Below, piece by piece: positions 34,047 through 42,056 of a DNA stretch of 64,000 nt (its first letter is position 1; each line of letters begins with the position of its first letter). The notes beneath the pieces are model-generated. The model was not told the origin of the DNA. It ran no database searches and worked only from the letters and a program-made list of their open reading frames with translations. Source of the DNA: an uncultured Bacilli bacterium (GTDB taxonomy: Bacteria > Bacillota_I > Bacilli_A > RF39 > UBA660); the NCBI GenBank assembly GCA_934129945.1, contig CAKOXC010000006.1:3851-67850 (forward strand), in the 5' to 3' direction. The position numbers and the translations under genes were made by a program.

Positions 34047-34289
34047 AGAATCAACTCTTTTATATTTAATTATTTTTTTGTTATCAAAATTTATTAAATA
34101 ATCAATTTTAACATTTAAAGTTTTAGCAAGTTTTTGTAAAAAATCAACAGAAAGATTAATTTCTCCTCGCTCAATACATGCCATGTATTTAGGATTTAAA
34201 TTATATTTTTCATAAAATTTTTCTTGTGATAATCCTGTTTGATATCTTAAATATTTTAAATTATTACCAATAATTTTACTTAATAACAT
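34035..34289 (-). CDS. XRE-family helix-turn-helix regulator
   Basis: 84 residues from the ATG behind AAGGAAGTGAT; an in-frame GTG at 34298 is less likely. The HTH spans residues 10-63 (LKYLRYQTGLSQEKFYEKYNLNPKYMACIERGE). The tail is short and basic, so it is a single-domain DNA-binding protein. It is divergent from a second small XRE regulator, which it may control. Confidence 0.8.
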   Translation of the reverse strand: MLLSKIIGNNLKYLRYQTGLSQEKFYEKYNLNPKYMACIERGEINLSVDFLQKLAKTLNVKIDYLINFDNKKIIKYKRVDSKTK

Positions 34290-34359
34290 TATTATCACTT
34301 CCTTAATTAAATATATTTATTTTTGCAGTATAAGTCTACCTATATATAACTATAGAAAA

Positions 34360-34388
34360 TTGACAAAAAGTAAATTATAAGATATTAT
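34360..34388 (+). promoter_or_regulatory. Promoter of the small XRE regulator
   Basis: TTGACA (34360-34365), a 17-bp spacer and TATTAT (34383-34388), 16 bases before the ATG. Confidence 0.65.
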
Positions 34389-34404
34389 TAAATTGGAGGC
34401 AGCT

Positions 34405-34617
34405 ATGAAAAATACTTTGAAAAAAATAGAAAAATTACAATTAATTAGAAATAATAAGAATATATCTTATAAGAATATGGCTGAAATGCTAGGGGTTTCT
34501 AAAACATACTACTGGCAGATTGAAAATGGTAAACGTCGTATTACTTATGAATTTGCCAAAAGAATAGCTAGTATTTTTAATTTGAAACCTGATGATATTT
34601 TTTATGAAGAATTTTAA
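34405..34617 (+). CDS. Small XRE-family helix-turn-helix regulator
   Basis: 70 residues from the ATG 5 bases after GGAGG. It is an XRE HTH throughout: LQLIRNNKNISYKNMAEMLGVSKTYYWQIENGKRRI, then FAKRIASIFNLKPDDIF. There is no sensing domain. It lies between a divergent XRE gene and spoVIF. Confidence 0.8.
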   Translation: MKNTLKKIEKLQLIRNNKNISYKNMAEMLGVSKTYYWQIENGKRRITYEFAKRIASIFNLKPDDIFYEEF

Positions 34618-34627
34618 ACATTATTAA

Positions 34628-34658
34628 AAAATCCTCATATATTATAGTAGGAGGATTT
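34628..34658 (+). promoter_or_regulatory. Hairpin that buries the spoVIF ribosome-binding site
   Basis: AAATCCTC (34629-34636, with A34628) pairs with GAGGATTT (34651-34658), the latter containing the GGAGG SD. Translation of spoVIF may need this stem to open, or transcription may start inside it. Confidence 0.5.
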
Positions 34659-34661
34659 ATA

Positions 34662-34904
34662 ATGGCTTTTAATGATGATTTTTTTAAGAAAGTTGAGAAA
34701 AAGACAAAGGTGGATAAAAATACAATAATTTCTTTAGCTGAAAAACTACAAAAAGGTAATATGAAAGATGAAAATACAATAAGAGAAGTGATACAAAGTT
34801 TAAGTGCTATGACAGGCAAAAATGTTTCAAAAGATAAAGAAGATAAAATAGTTAATGCAATTGTTAAAGATAAAGTCCCTAAAGGTGTTGAAAAAATGTT
34901 TTAA
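34662..34904 (+). CDS. spoVIF: Stage VI sporulation protein F (SpoVIF)-like
   Basis: 80 residues, close to the Bacillus protein in length. The N-terminus FNDDFFKKVEKKTKVDKNTI and the end KEDKIVNAIVKDKVPKG are characteristic. SpoVIF is made in the mother cell and affects spore coat maturation. Its presence with SpoIVA supports a sporulating ancestry. It ends at a terminator and stands just before the second toxin-antitoxin-like copy. Confidence 0.8.
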   Translation: MAFNDDFFKKVEKKTKVDKNTIISLAEKLQKGNMKDENTIREVIQSLSAMTGKNVSKDKEDKIVNAIVKDKVPKGVEKMF

Positions 34905-34928
34905 ATATGATTTTTATCATATTTTTTT
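34903..34928 (+). terminator. Terminator of spoVIF
   Basis: AAATATGAT/ATCATATTT with a 4-nt loop, followed by T residues. Confidence 0.8.
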
Positions 34929-35090
34929 AATGCTTTAATTAAAACATTTGTCACTATTTGTCGAAAGCCTTGAAATATAAAAAAATTACTATATAATACA
35001 CTATCGAGAAGCAAAAAGAAGATGCTTGCCACCATACTTAGAGACTAAAATTCAGGGGGTTTTTATAAAAATAGAAGTAAAGGTGGTAGT

Positions 35091-35198
35091 ATGAGCAAAA
35101 ATGATTATATAATCTCAAGATTATTCATAATTATATTTATTCAGTTATTTATAATAATAGCTTTATTTGTAAAAATATTAGTTATTACTTATAAGTAA
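35091..35198 (+). CDS. 35-residue hydrophobic peptide, putative type I toxin (copy 2)
   Basis: It starts MSKNDYIIS and continues as one hydrophobic helix ending in a basic tail (KILVITYK). SD AAGGTGG is 4 bases upstream. Compared with copy 1 it keeps the MSK(K/N)D start and the surrounding RNA elements but the helix sequence has diverged. Confidence 0.6.
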   Translation: MSKNDYIISRLFIIIFIQLFIIIALFVKILVITYK

Positions 35199-35199
35199 T

Positions 35200-35292
35200 A
35201 AAAAAAGCATCTTTATTCTTAAAACCTGAATAAAGGTGCTTTCCAACAAAACTGTGGCAAGCATCAAGTCCCTAAAAGACTTTTTGCTTCTC
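35200..35292 (-). ncRNA. Putative antisense antitoxin RNA (copy 2)
   Basis: By analogy with copy 1, a minus-strand RNA would start near 35295 and end at the hairpin 35241-35205 followed by T residues. The promoter here is weaker: TATTAT is present, but no clear -35. Confidence 0.4.
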
Positions 35293-35331
35293 ACCTAAAT
35301 TAATAATAACACATTTTATATATAAAATCTA

Positions 35332-35357
35332 TTTACACTACAGTTGTAAAGTGTAAA
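35332..35357. repeat. Inverted repeat with CopY/BlaI-like core
   Basis: TTTACACT and AGTGTAAA (35332-35339, 35350-35357) flank TACAGTTGTA, which matches the TACAnnTGTA pattern of BlaI/CopY operators. The rest of 35300-35560 holds no gene that I can see. Confidence 0.4.
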
Positions 35358-35579
35358 AATACAAATAAATCTCAAAAAGTCGGGGATTTTTTAATTGAAT
35401 TTTAAAAAGTGGGAGTTTTAAAGGCTTAGTTATAATTCATTTAAAGCTCATGCTAGTCACTGTAACAGTTATAATTTTATAAAAAAAGTATTAAATTAGA
35501 TAAAATAGCAAGAAATTAATAAGAAAAAAAAGGAAATGAGACATTTTTTTGTAATAAGATAGTAGGAGGTGCAATAATA

Positions 35580-36422
35580 ATGCAAATGAAAAAAGTCTCA
35601 TTACTTACTGATTGTATATTTAAAAGTATGTTTAAAGAATGTAGTGAATTTAGAGAATTATTAAATGAAATATTTAAAGATTACTTCGAGTTAGATTTAA
35701 ATAGCTTTGATTTAACGAGTGAAGAATTGATGGTTATAAATATAAAAGATACAAGAAATAGAGTAGATTTATGTTTAAGAGATAAAGAATCAAATACATT
35801 TTTAAATATTGAAGCTAATAATTTTAAAAGAGATTATCTAGATAATAGAAATTTATGTTATGTAGCAAAAGTAATATTACAAATATTTAAATATGATAAG
35901 AACTATAAAAAAGAATTTAAGTTATATCAAATAAATATAAATAACTATTTATGTGAAATAGATGAAGATATAATAAATACAACCAAAAGAATGTATGATG
36001 AGAAAAATAAAGTAAGAGATGAAAAAATAACAATACATGAAATATATCTAGGCAAATATAAAGAAATGAATTATAATAATATTAGCGAGAAAGAGAAGAA
36101 TCTTGCAATGCTAAATTGTACAAGTATTAAAAAAATGGAAGAACTTGTACAAGGAAGTGAGATAAGGGGTAAGATAATGGAAAAGTTCAAGAAGAAATTA
36201 AGCGCAGAAGAATTTGCCAAGATATTATTTGATCCAGAAGAAGATCAAGAAATGATTTTAAACAGTGAAAGACTAGAAGGCATTGAAGAAGGTATTGAAT
36301 CTGGGAAAAAAGAAGAAAAGTTAAAAATAGCAAAGAGTTTGATTGATTCAGGAATGAGTTATGAAGAAGTTAGTAAACATACTAAATTACCATTAGAAAA
36401 ATTAAAAGAATTACTAAAATAG
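35580..36422 (+). CDS. Rpn-family PD-(D/E)XK nuclease, second copy
   Basis: 280 residues. The N-terminal region has LLTDCIFKSMF and the core RNRVDLCLRDKESNTFLNIEANN, fitting PDDEXK_2/Rpn proteins. The C-terminal part is a charged linker (IEEGIESGKKEEK) and a small HTH-like end (MSYEEVSKHTKLPLEKLKELL), as in the gene at 9698. SD AGGAGGT. An internal in-frame ATG at 36177 has its own SD. It sits between the toxin-antitoxin-like copy and the split spoIVA, a cluster of accessory genes. Confidence 0.8.
   Translation: MQMKKVSLLTDCIFKSMFKECSEFRELLNEIFKDYFELDLNSFDLTSEELMVINIKDTRNRVDLCLRDKESNTFLNIEANNFKRDYLDNRNLCYVAKVILQIFKYDKNYKKEFKLYQININNYLCEIDEDIINTTKRMYDEKNKVRDEKITIHEIYLGKYKEMNYNNISEKEKNLAMLNCTSIKKMEELVQGSEIRGKIMEKFKKKLSAEEFAKILFDPEEDQEMILNSERLEGIEEGIESGKKEEKLKIAKSLIDSGMSYEEVSKHTKLPLEKLKELLK
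36177..36422 (+). CDS. Possible intragenic start: C-terminal fragment of the second Rpn protein
   Basis: AAGGGGT (36164-36170) lies 6 bases before the in-frame ATG of codon 200, giving an 81-residue product covering the charged linker and HTH-like end, parallel to the internal start at 10247. Confidence 0.45.
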   Translation: MEKFKKKLSAEEFAKILFDPEEDQEMILNSERLEGIEEGIESGKKEEKLKIAKSLIDSGMSYEEVSKHTKLPLEKLKELLK

Positions 36423-36427
36423 CAAGA

Positions 36428-36450
36428 AATAGCAAGAAATTGCTATTTTT
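36428..36450 (+). terminator. Terminator of the second Rpn gene
   Basis: AATAGCAA/TTGCTATT with a GAAA loop, followed by T residues. Confidence 0.85.
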
Positions 36451-36576
36451 AATTTCAATGACAATAAATATAATGGAAAATAAAAAGTAACAATAAATTT
36501 TTATTATTTTATAAATTATGAATAAATATTATTAAAACCTCATAAGTTTAATTAGAAAAATGAAAGAGGTTATTAA

Positions 36577-36960
36577 ATGGAGAAAACAGAAATATTAGCG
36601 TCAATTGCCAAAAGAGGCAATGGAGAAATTTATTTAGGAGTAGTTGGTGCTGTAAGAACTGGTAAATCTACCTTTATAAAAAAAGTGATTGAAAATTTAA
36701 TTGTTGATAATATTGAGGATGAATATGAAAAGAAAAAATGCTTAGATGAAATACCTCAAAGTGCTTCTGGAAAAACAATAATGACAACAGAACCTAAATT
36801 TGTTCCATCAAACGGAGCAAATATAAAAATAGATGAGTTTAAGACTAATATTAAACTTGTAGATTGTGTTGGATATGTTGTTAAAGATTCTTTGGGATAT
36901 GAAGACGAAGATGGAAACCCAAGAATGGTAAAAACACCGTGGGTGAAGTTGAATAAGTGA
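36577..36960 (+). CDS. spoIVA: SpoIVA, N-terminal part (gene split by an inserted element)
   Basis: SpoIVA is the mother-cell ATPase that polymerises on the forespore to form the spore-coat basement layer. Here residues 1-122 (to the TGG at 36940-36942) match its N-terminal domain: YLGVVGAVRTGKSTFIKKV (Walker A), PQSASGKTIMTTEPKFVP and VDCVGY ... GYEDEDGNPRM. After KTPW the frame runs into the element for five codons and stops (VKLNK). SD AGAGG precedes the ATG. The remaining 370 residues lie at 51588-52700. The left piece alone lacks most of the ATPase and the coat-assembly region and should be inactive. Confidence 0.93.
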   Translation: MEKTEILASIAKRGNGEIYLGVVGAVRTGKSTFIKKVIENLIVDNIEDEYEKKKCLDEIPQSASGKTIMTTEPKFVPSNGANIKIDEFKTNIKLVDCVGYVVKDSLGYEDEDGNPRMVKTPWVKLNK

Positions 36961-36966
36961 TACCCA
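36940..36966. other. Left attachment site
   Basis: Crossover triplet TGG (36940-36942), 14 bases, then GTGATACCCA, the inverted-repeat arm. Left of TGG is spoIVA sequence. Confidence 0.8.
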
Positions 36967-37063
36967 AATATAAAAATAAATAAATGCCGATAAAATAAAG
37001 ACTAAAGACAATATTTCACTTTATTAGTTAAAGACTAATTTATAGAAAGTGAGATATTTTTTT

Positions 37064-38062
37064 ATGAAAAATGGACAATTTTTAGAAAAAGATGAATTAA
37101 TACCTTTGCTGATAAAATATGTCAAAGTAAATAAAGTTATATTCCCTATTGAAAGAGTTAAGTATTTATCTAATGAAGAAGTTATAGAAATATTAAAAGA
37201 TTGTATTGATAATCAAGTAATATATAATCCTAATTATGAAATGGTAAAGAATATTACTCTACTTGATGATAAAGATTTAAAAGAAATATATCCTCTTATT
37301 AAAGAAAGTATGGATTATATTAATTATGATTATATGAGAGATATTAAAGATTTAGTTAATAATGTTAAATCTAGAAAAAAAGGTAAAAAGTATTCTTTTG
37401 AAGAACATTTAAAAGCATTAATTATTGCTCTACTCTCAAATCATAGGTGGGGAGATAATAATATAAGAGAAAATATGGAAACTATTGATAAGATTTTTCA
37501 TAACTATGATAAGAATTATTTAAAGGTAGTTGAACCAAGTATTTTAGTTAATAAGTTAAGGAAGATTCATTGCACTAATCCAATGATAAATAATCAAATG
37601 AAAGCATTATCTAAAAATATAATGGTATTAGAAAGAATTGAAAAAGATTATGGAAGTTTAGATAAGTTTGTTAAAAAAGAAACTCCTAATGATATTGCTA
37701 ATATGTTTAATAGTGGTAAATATAAACTAATACAAGTTGGACGAGCTTTTGCTTATGATTATTTAAAACGAGTTGGTGTTAATACTTGTAAAAAGAGTTC
37801 TCAATTAGAAAGATTATTTGGTAGTCATAGACTAGGAATTGTAGAAAATGCTAATGCAACAGAACAACAAGTATTAAATATAATTAAAAAGATAGCAATA
37901 TTAAATAACTGTGATGAGATAATTGTTGAATCAATAATCCAACAATTTTGTTTATTAAGGTCTGCTAATATTTGTGGAGAGCACCCTAAATGTGAAAGAT
38001 GCAAGATTAGAAAATATTGTAATTATAACAAGAAATGTGATGATATATGTCTAAAAATATAG
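37064..38062 (+). CDS. HhH-GPD-like DNA glycosylase/EndoIII-like protein with iron-sulfur cysteines
   Basis: 332 residues from the ATG behind AAAGTGAG; an in-frame GTG lies 15 bases earlier. The C-terminus has four cysteines, CGEHPKCERCKIRKYC, spaced C-x5-C-x2-C-x5-C, close to the [4Fe-4S] motif of endonuclease III. The middle (SNHRWGDNNIRENMETIDKIF ... LVNKLRKIHCTNPMINNQ) fits a helical glycosylase core. The expected role is removal of modified bases. Being first in a mobile element, it could protect it or attack modified phage DNA. Substrate unknown. Confidence 0.6.
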   Translation: MKNGQFLEKDELIPLLIKYVKVNKVIFPIERVKYLSNEEVIEILKDCIDNQVIYNPNYEMVKNITLLDDKDLKEIYPLIKESMDYINYDYMRDIKDLVNNVKSRKKGKKYSFEEHLKALIIALLSNHRWGDNNIRENMETIDKIFHNYDKNYLKVVEPSILVNKLRKIHCTNPMINNQMKALSKNIMVLERIEKDYGSLDKFVKKETPNDIANMFNSGKYKLIQVGRAFAYDYLKRVGVNTCKKSSQLERLFGSHRLGIVENANATEQQVLNIIKKIAILNNCDEIIVESIIQQFCLLRSANICGEHPKCERCKIRKYCNYNKKCDDICLKI

Positions 38063-38112
38063 TATAATTTAATTAGCAGTTTAACAAAAAATTAAGACAA
38101 GGAGGAATACTT

Positions 38113-39129
38113 ATGAAGAACTTACAAATTAGAAACTCAACAGCAGAATTTTTGATATTTACAAAGCAGAATAAAGAAAAAACTATTGAAGTAATAGTTG
38201 ATGATGAATCAGTATGGTTAAGTCAAAAATTAATGGCTGAATTATTTGGAACAACTAGAAACAATATTACTATGCATTTAAAAGATATTTTTAGTAAAGA
38301 ATTAAAAGAAGATTCAGTATGTAAGGATTTCTTACATACTGCCGAAGATGGTAAAAATTATAATACAAAATATTACAATTTAGATGTTATTATTGCAGTT
38401 GGATTTAAAGTTAATAGTCAAAGAGCAATTGATTTTAGATTGTGGGCTATTAATATTTTAAAACAATATTCTGTTAAAGGTTATGTTCTAGATAAAGAAA
38501 GATTAAAAAATGGTGCATTTCTAGATGAAAATTATTTTGATGAATTATTACAAGAAATTAGAGAAATAAGAATTAGTGAAAGAAACTTTTATCAAAAGAT
38601 TACTGATATTTATTCTACTAGTTTAGACTATAATTCACAATCACCAATAACACAAGAATTTTTTAAGACAGTTCAAAACAAAATGCATTACGCTACTCAT
38701 GGAAATACTGCAGCTGAAGTTATTGTAGAACGAGCAAATCATGAGAAAGAACACATGGGTTTAACAAATTGGAAAAACTCCCCTAAAGGTAAAATAATGG
38801 CAAGTGATGTTGTTATTGCTAAAAATTATTTAACAAAAGATGAACTTAAATCATTAGAAAGAATAGTTACAATGTATTTGGATTATGCTGAAGATCAAGC
38901 AGAAAGACATATTCCAATGACTATGGAAGATTGGAAAAATAGACTTGATGTATTCTTACAATTTAACGAGCGAGAAGTATTAGATAATCCAGGCAAAGTT
39001 TCACACAAAGTTGCTGAAAGCTTTGCACTATCAGAGTTTGAAAAATATAGAATTATTCAAGATAAAATATTTGAATCTGATTTTGATAAATTCTTATTAG
39101 ATATGAAAAATGAAGATTTAGATAAATAA
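38113..39129 (+). CDS. RhuM-family protein
   Basis: 338 residues. The N-terminal region EVIVDDESVWLSQKLMAELFGTTRNNITMHLKDIF and YNLDVIIAVGFKVNSQRAIDFRLWA identify the RhuM family, frequent on mobile elements and pathogenicity islands. Later HEKEHMGLTNWKNSPKG is also typical. The first region looks like a DNA-binding KilA-N/Bro-like fold. Biochemical role unknown. SD AAGGAGG is 8 bases upstream. Confidence 0.85.
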   Translation: MKNLQIRNSTAEFLIFTKQNKEKTIEVIVDDESVWLSQKLMAELFGTTRNNITMHLKDIFSKELKEDSVCKDFLHTAEDGKNYNTKYYNLDVIIAVGFKVNSQRAIDFRLWAINILKQYSVKGYVLDKERLKNGAFLDENYFDELLQEIREIRISERNFYQKITDIYSTSLDYNSQSPITQEFFKTVQNKMHYATHGNTAAEVIVERANHEKEHMGLTNWKNSPKGKIMASDVVIAKNYLTKDELKSLERIVTMYLDYAEDQAERHIPMTMEDWKNRLDVFLQFNEREVLDNPGKVSHKVAESFALSEFEKYRIIQDKIFESDFDKFLLDMKNEDLDK

Positions 39130-39153
39130 TTTTACTAATTAAAAAAATGAACT

Positions 39154-39170
39154 GTTCGGAATTTCCGAAC
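39154..39170. repeat. Hairpin upstream of the relaxase gene
   Basis: GTTCGGAA-T-TTCCGAAC is an 8-bp inverted repeat without a T run, 72 bases before the relaxase ATG. It could be part of a transfer origin or a weak terminator. Confidence 0.4.
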
Positions 39171-39242
39171 AACTGAAATTATGAAAGGTATGTTTAATTA
39201 CATATCTTTTTTTGTTGCGTAAAAGAAAGGAGAAATGATATT

Positions 39243-40538
39243 ATGAATTTAAATTATGCAATATTAAGAGTTGAACCTATTATGACTATACCTGATTTAG
39301 CACAAATAGGATCACACAATAAACGAGAAAAGAAAGCATATCAATCAAACCCTAATATTAAATTAGAATTAACTAAAAATAATATAGAACTTGTTCCTTT
39401 AAATGTTAAATATGTTAAAGGATTTGATGATTTAACTAAAGAATATAAAAAGGAACATGATGAAAGAATGAAAACTGAAAGAGCTGATAGAAAGAAAAGA
39501 TACCATGAAATGTTAAATAGTTCTAAAAATGTTGTAGCTGATGAATTAGTTATGACTGCTTCACATAATTTCTTTAAAGATATGTCCAGAGAACAAATAA
39601 AAGATTGGGCTGATACTTGTATGGAATTTGTTTATAATGATTTAGGTTATAAAAAAGAACAAATACTTCATGCAACAGTCCATTTAGATGAAGAAACACC
39701 ACATATTCATTGTGTTGTTGTTCCACTAGTTAAAAAATTAGATAAAAGAACTAATACCGAAAGATACACTATTTCTAAAAAACAATATATTAAAGATAAA
39801 ATTCAGTTATCACATTTACAAGACTTATATCATAAAAGACTAACTGAAAAAGGTTATGATCTAGAACGAGGTATTAAAGGAAGTGATAATAAACACATTA
39901 AAATAAAAGAATATAAACAACTTACTAAAAAACTAAATCATGAATTAAATGTTAAAAATGATAGATTTGATAAAGCAATGGCTGATTTTGAAGATAAAAT
40001 GAAAACAACTAAACAAACTCTTATTATTGATAAAGAATTTGTTAAGGTTAAAAAAGATACTTTTGAAAGTATGAATAATGTTATTAAAGAATCTAAAAAG
40101 GTTATGGAATTACAACCTAAATTACAAACAATATTTAATGAAGTTGATAGTTATGCTAATAGTTATAAATCATTAGAAAAAGAAAATCAAAAATATAAAA
40201 AAGAAGTTAGTAAACTTGAAACTGAAAATAAAGAACTAAAAGATGAAAATAGAAGTTTAATTTATAGATTAAATGAACTATTTCAATTGTTAAAGAAATT
40301 CTTAAGAAAACTATTACAACGAGGCAATGATTATACTAAAGATGAAACTGCTTTAGTTGTTAAAGATTGTTATGATAATAGTGAATTTGATATGGGAGAT
40401 GTTATTAAAATATCTAAAGGAACTACTAAACAAGATGAATTATTTGAATATGTTGAAGCACCTGATTATTACAAAGAACGAGTTAGAGATTATGATGAAT
40501 ATGATTACGATAAAGATGATTATGATTTAAGTAGATAA
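39243..40538 (+). CDS. MobV/Pre-family relaxase
   Basis: 431 residues. The N-terminal MobV signature is followed by the metal-binding motif HLDEETPHIH (residues 147-156). The C-terminal half is a long coiled coil (QKYKKEVSKLETENKELKDE) and a highly acidic Tyr/Asp end. It nicks the transfer origin to start conjugative mobilization and depends on a helper secretion system. SD AAAGGAG. A candidate origin with TAGTGTG lies at 46889-46976. Confidence 0.93.
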   Translation: MNLNYAILRVEPIMTIPDLAQIGSHNKREKKAYQSNPNIKLELTKNNIELVPLNVKYVKGFDDLTKEYKKEHDERMKTERADRKKRYHEMLNSSKNVVADELVMTASHNFFKDMSREQIKDWADTCMEFVYNDLGYKKEQILHATVHLDEETPHIHCVVVPLVKKLDKRTNTERYTISKKQYIKDKIQLSHLQDLYHKRLTEKGYDLERGIKGSDNKHIKIKEYKQLTKKLNHELNVKNDRFDKAMADFEDKMKTTKQTLIIDKEFVKVKKDTFESMNNVIKESKKVMELQPKLQTIFNEVDSYANSYKSLEKENQKYKKEVSKLETENKELKDENRSLIYRLNELFQLLKKFLRKLLQRGNDYTKDETALVVKDCYDNSEFDMGDVIKISKGTTKQDELFEYVEAPDYYKERVRDYDEYDYDKDDYDLSR

Positions 40539-40710
40539 AATTAAAAAACATTCTTGATTTTTTTAATTATTAGAGTGATAAATAGTAAAACAGAAATTTG
40601 AGATTATACCCTATTTAAATGCTTATAGTTAAGTTTTAAGTTAAGGTTTAATCTCTTATCTGTTCCTTAAATAAAATGCCTAAAATGGCTAATTTGAAAG
40701 GAGAATATTT

Positions 40711-41106
40711 ATGTTATTAGATAATAATACCGAAAAAGTAATTGATTTAGTTAATATGTTTGATAATTTAAATGATATTGATAAAGTTAGATTAGCAATA
40801 CATCTACTTGAAGATTTAGGGTTTACATCTACTTATGATATCAATAATTTTATAAAAGTTTTAAAAAATGTTTTATTAATACTAGATCCTGAATCTAAAA
40901 ATGTAATAACTAACTTTGCTAAATATAAAAACTTATTATTTATTTCAGCAAAGTATATGGAATTATCACTTGAAGAAAAGAAAAAGTTTTCAGTAGAAAT
41001 GTTATTTAATATCTTTCAATATGATTTTGAAAATGAGGAAATAAATGCTAAAATCAATGAACAATTAAATGTATATGATTATTGTTATTCATTAAATGTA
41101 TTATAA
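40711..41106 (+). CDS. Hypothetical element protein
   Basis: 131 residues, SD AAAGGAG. Acidic, all-helical, no membrane segment or recognisable motif. It stands alone with a strong terminator behind it. The 170 bp before it hold no gene; a sequence GAGATTATACC ... GGTTTAATCTC suggests a weak long-range inverted repeat. Family not recognised. Confidence 0.55.
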   Translation: MLLDNNTEKVIDLVNMFDNLNDIDKVRLAIHLLEDLGFTSTYDINNFIKVLKNVLLILDPESKNVITNFAKYKNLLFISAKYMELSLEEKKKFSVEMLFNIFQYDFENEEINAKINEQLNVYDYCYSLNVL

Positions 41107-41147
41107 AAGCGAGAATATGTTTTAATTAGCATACTCTCGCTTTTTTT
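41106..41147 (+). terminator. Strong terminator between convergent genes
   Basis: AGCGAGA-A-TATG pairs with CATA-C-TCTCGCT, with a 10-nt loop and a seven-T run on the plus strand. Confidence 0.9.
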
Positions 41148-41595
41148 ATTTGCCTATTTTTTTGCTATTAGTTCTTCCAACAATCCAATCCATAGAAACA
41201 TTATAAGTTTTACAAATATAATAAAGATTAGTTGTATTAATTAGATAATGGCCTGTTTCATAACCACTATATGTTGTTTGAGATATTTTGCAATCATCAG
41301 ATAACTTTTGTTGAGATATATTTAAACTCTTTCTTAATTCTTTTAATTTCTTACTAATTTTAACCTTATCTGTTTTGAAATGACCATATTTTATATTCTT
41401 TCTAATTAAACCACAAATAAAATCTAATGAAAAATCATACATATCACAAAATTTAATTAGTTTAGGTAAAGGTATAGAATCATGAGCAGTTTCCCATGAT
41501 CTAACTGCTGAATCAGATACTCCAAATACATAACCTAGTTCAGCTTGAGTCATTTCTAATTCTTCTCTAGCATATCGTAAATTATTATCAAACAT
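41146..41595 (-). CDS. Regulator with two tandem XRE helix-turn-helix domains
   Basis: 149 residues from the ATG 8 bases after GGTGAT; an in-frame ATG at 41613 precedes the SD. The first HTH is at about residues 3-60 (AREELEMTQAELGYVFGVSDSAVRSWE). The second is at about 80-137 (LKELRKSLNISQQKLSDDCKISQTTYSGYETG). There is no separate sensing domain. Duplicated XRE domains in one chain are less common and could recognise a double operator. It is divergent from the next gene. Confidence 0.8.
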   Translation of the reverse strand: MFDNNLRYAREELEMTQAELGYVFGVSDSAVRSWETAHDSIPLPKLIKFCDMYDFSLDFICGLIRKNIKYGHFKTDKVKISKKLKELRKSLNISQQKLSDDCKISQTTYSGYETGHYLINTTNLYYICKTYNVSMDWIVGRTNSKKIGK

Positions 41596-41714
41596 AACTA
41601 TCACCGATACCATTGTCCCATTAAAATTAGTTTTAACTATAAAACCGAAGATTATTCGTTAAAAAAGTGATATAATTAATTATGTAGTAAATCTTTAAAC
41701 ATTGGAGGTGCAAG

Positions 41715-42005
41715 ATGACTAAAAAGAAAAATGATGATTATGAGTTATTTGAAAAGTTATTAGAATTGAATATTAAATATGCTATTGAAGATTCAAATAT
41801 TAATATGAGAATGATAGATAATAGAATTAAATTTTATCAAACTTTAATAAATCATTTAGAAGATACTAAACCTTTCTTCTTTCAAAAAAAGAAACTTATT
41901 GAATATAACAATAAAAAAGAAGAATATGAAAATAAAATATCTGAATTATATACTCAATTAGGCGAAGAATGTGAAATGATTGATAAATTGTATTCTAATA
42001 TATAA
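41715..42005 (+). CDS. Small charged coiled-coil protein
   Basis: 96 residues, SD TGGAGGTG. Helical and very rich in Lys, Glu and Asn. An aromatic cluster DTKPFFFQKKKLIEY sits in the middle. A TATAAT-type -10 lies about 40 bases upstream, divergent from the double-HTH regulator, which may repress it. A small protein in this position could be a recombination directionality factor, but nothing in the sequence proves that. Confidence 0.5.
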   Translation: MTKKKNDDYELFEKLLELNIKYAIEDSNINMRMIDNRIKFYQTLINHLEDTKPFFFQKKKLIEYNNKKEEYENKISELYTQLGEECEMIDKLYSNI

Positions 42006-42056
42006 AATAATGATAAAAATATGATATAATTATTTATAGTAAAGGCAGTGATTTAA

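Larger units (their letters stand above)
34970..35292 (+). other. Type I toxin-antitoxin-like locus, copy 2
   Basis: TTGAAA (34970-34975), a 16-bp spacer and TATAAT (34992-34997) drive a transcript starting near GAGAAGC. The 13-base GAGAAGCAAAAAG (35006-35018) is mirrored as its reverse complement ending at 35292. GATGCTTGCCAC near the 5' end is perfectly complementary to GTGGCAAGCATC near the 3' end. The terminator stem is AAGTC/GACTT (35266-35282), different in sequence from copy 1 but still paired. The internal hairpin AAGCATCTTTATTC/GAATAAAGGTGCTT is identical in both copies. Confidence 0.6.
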
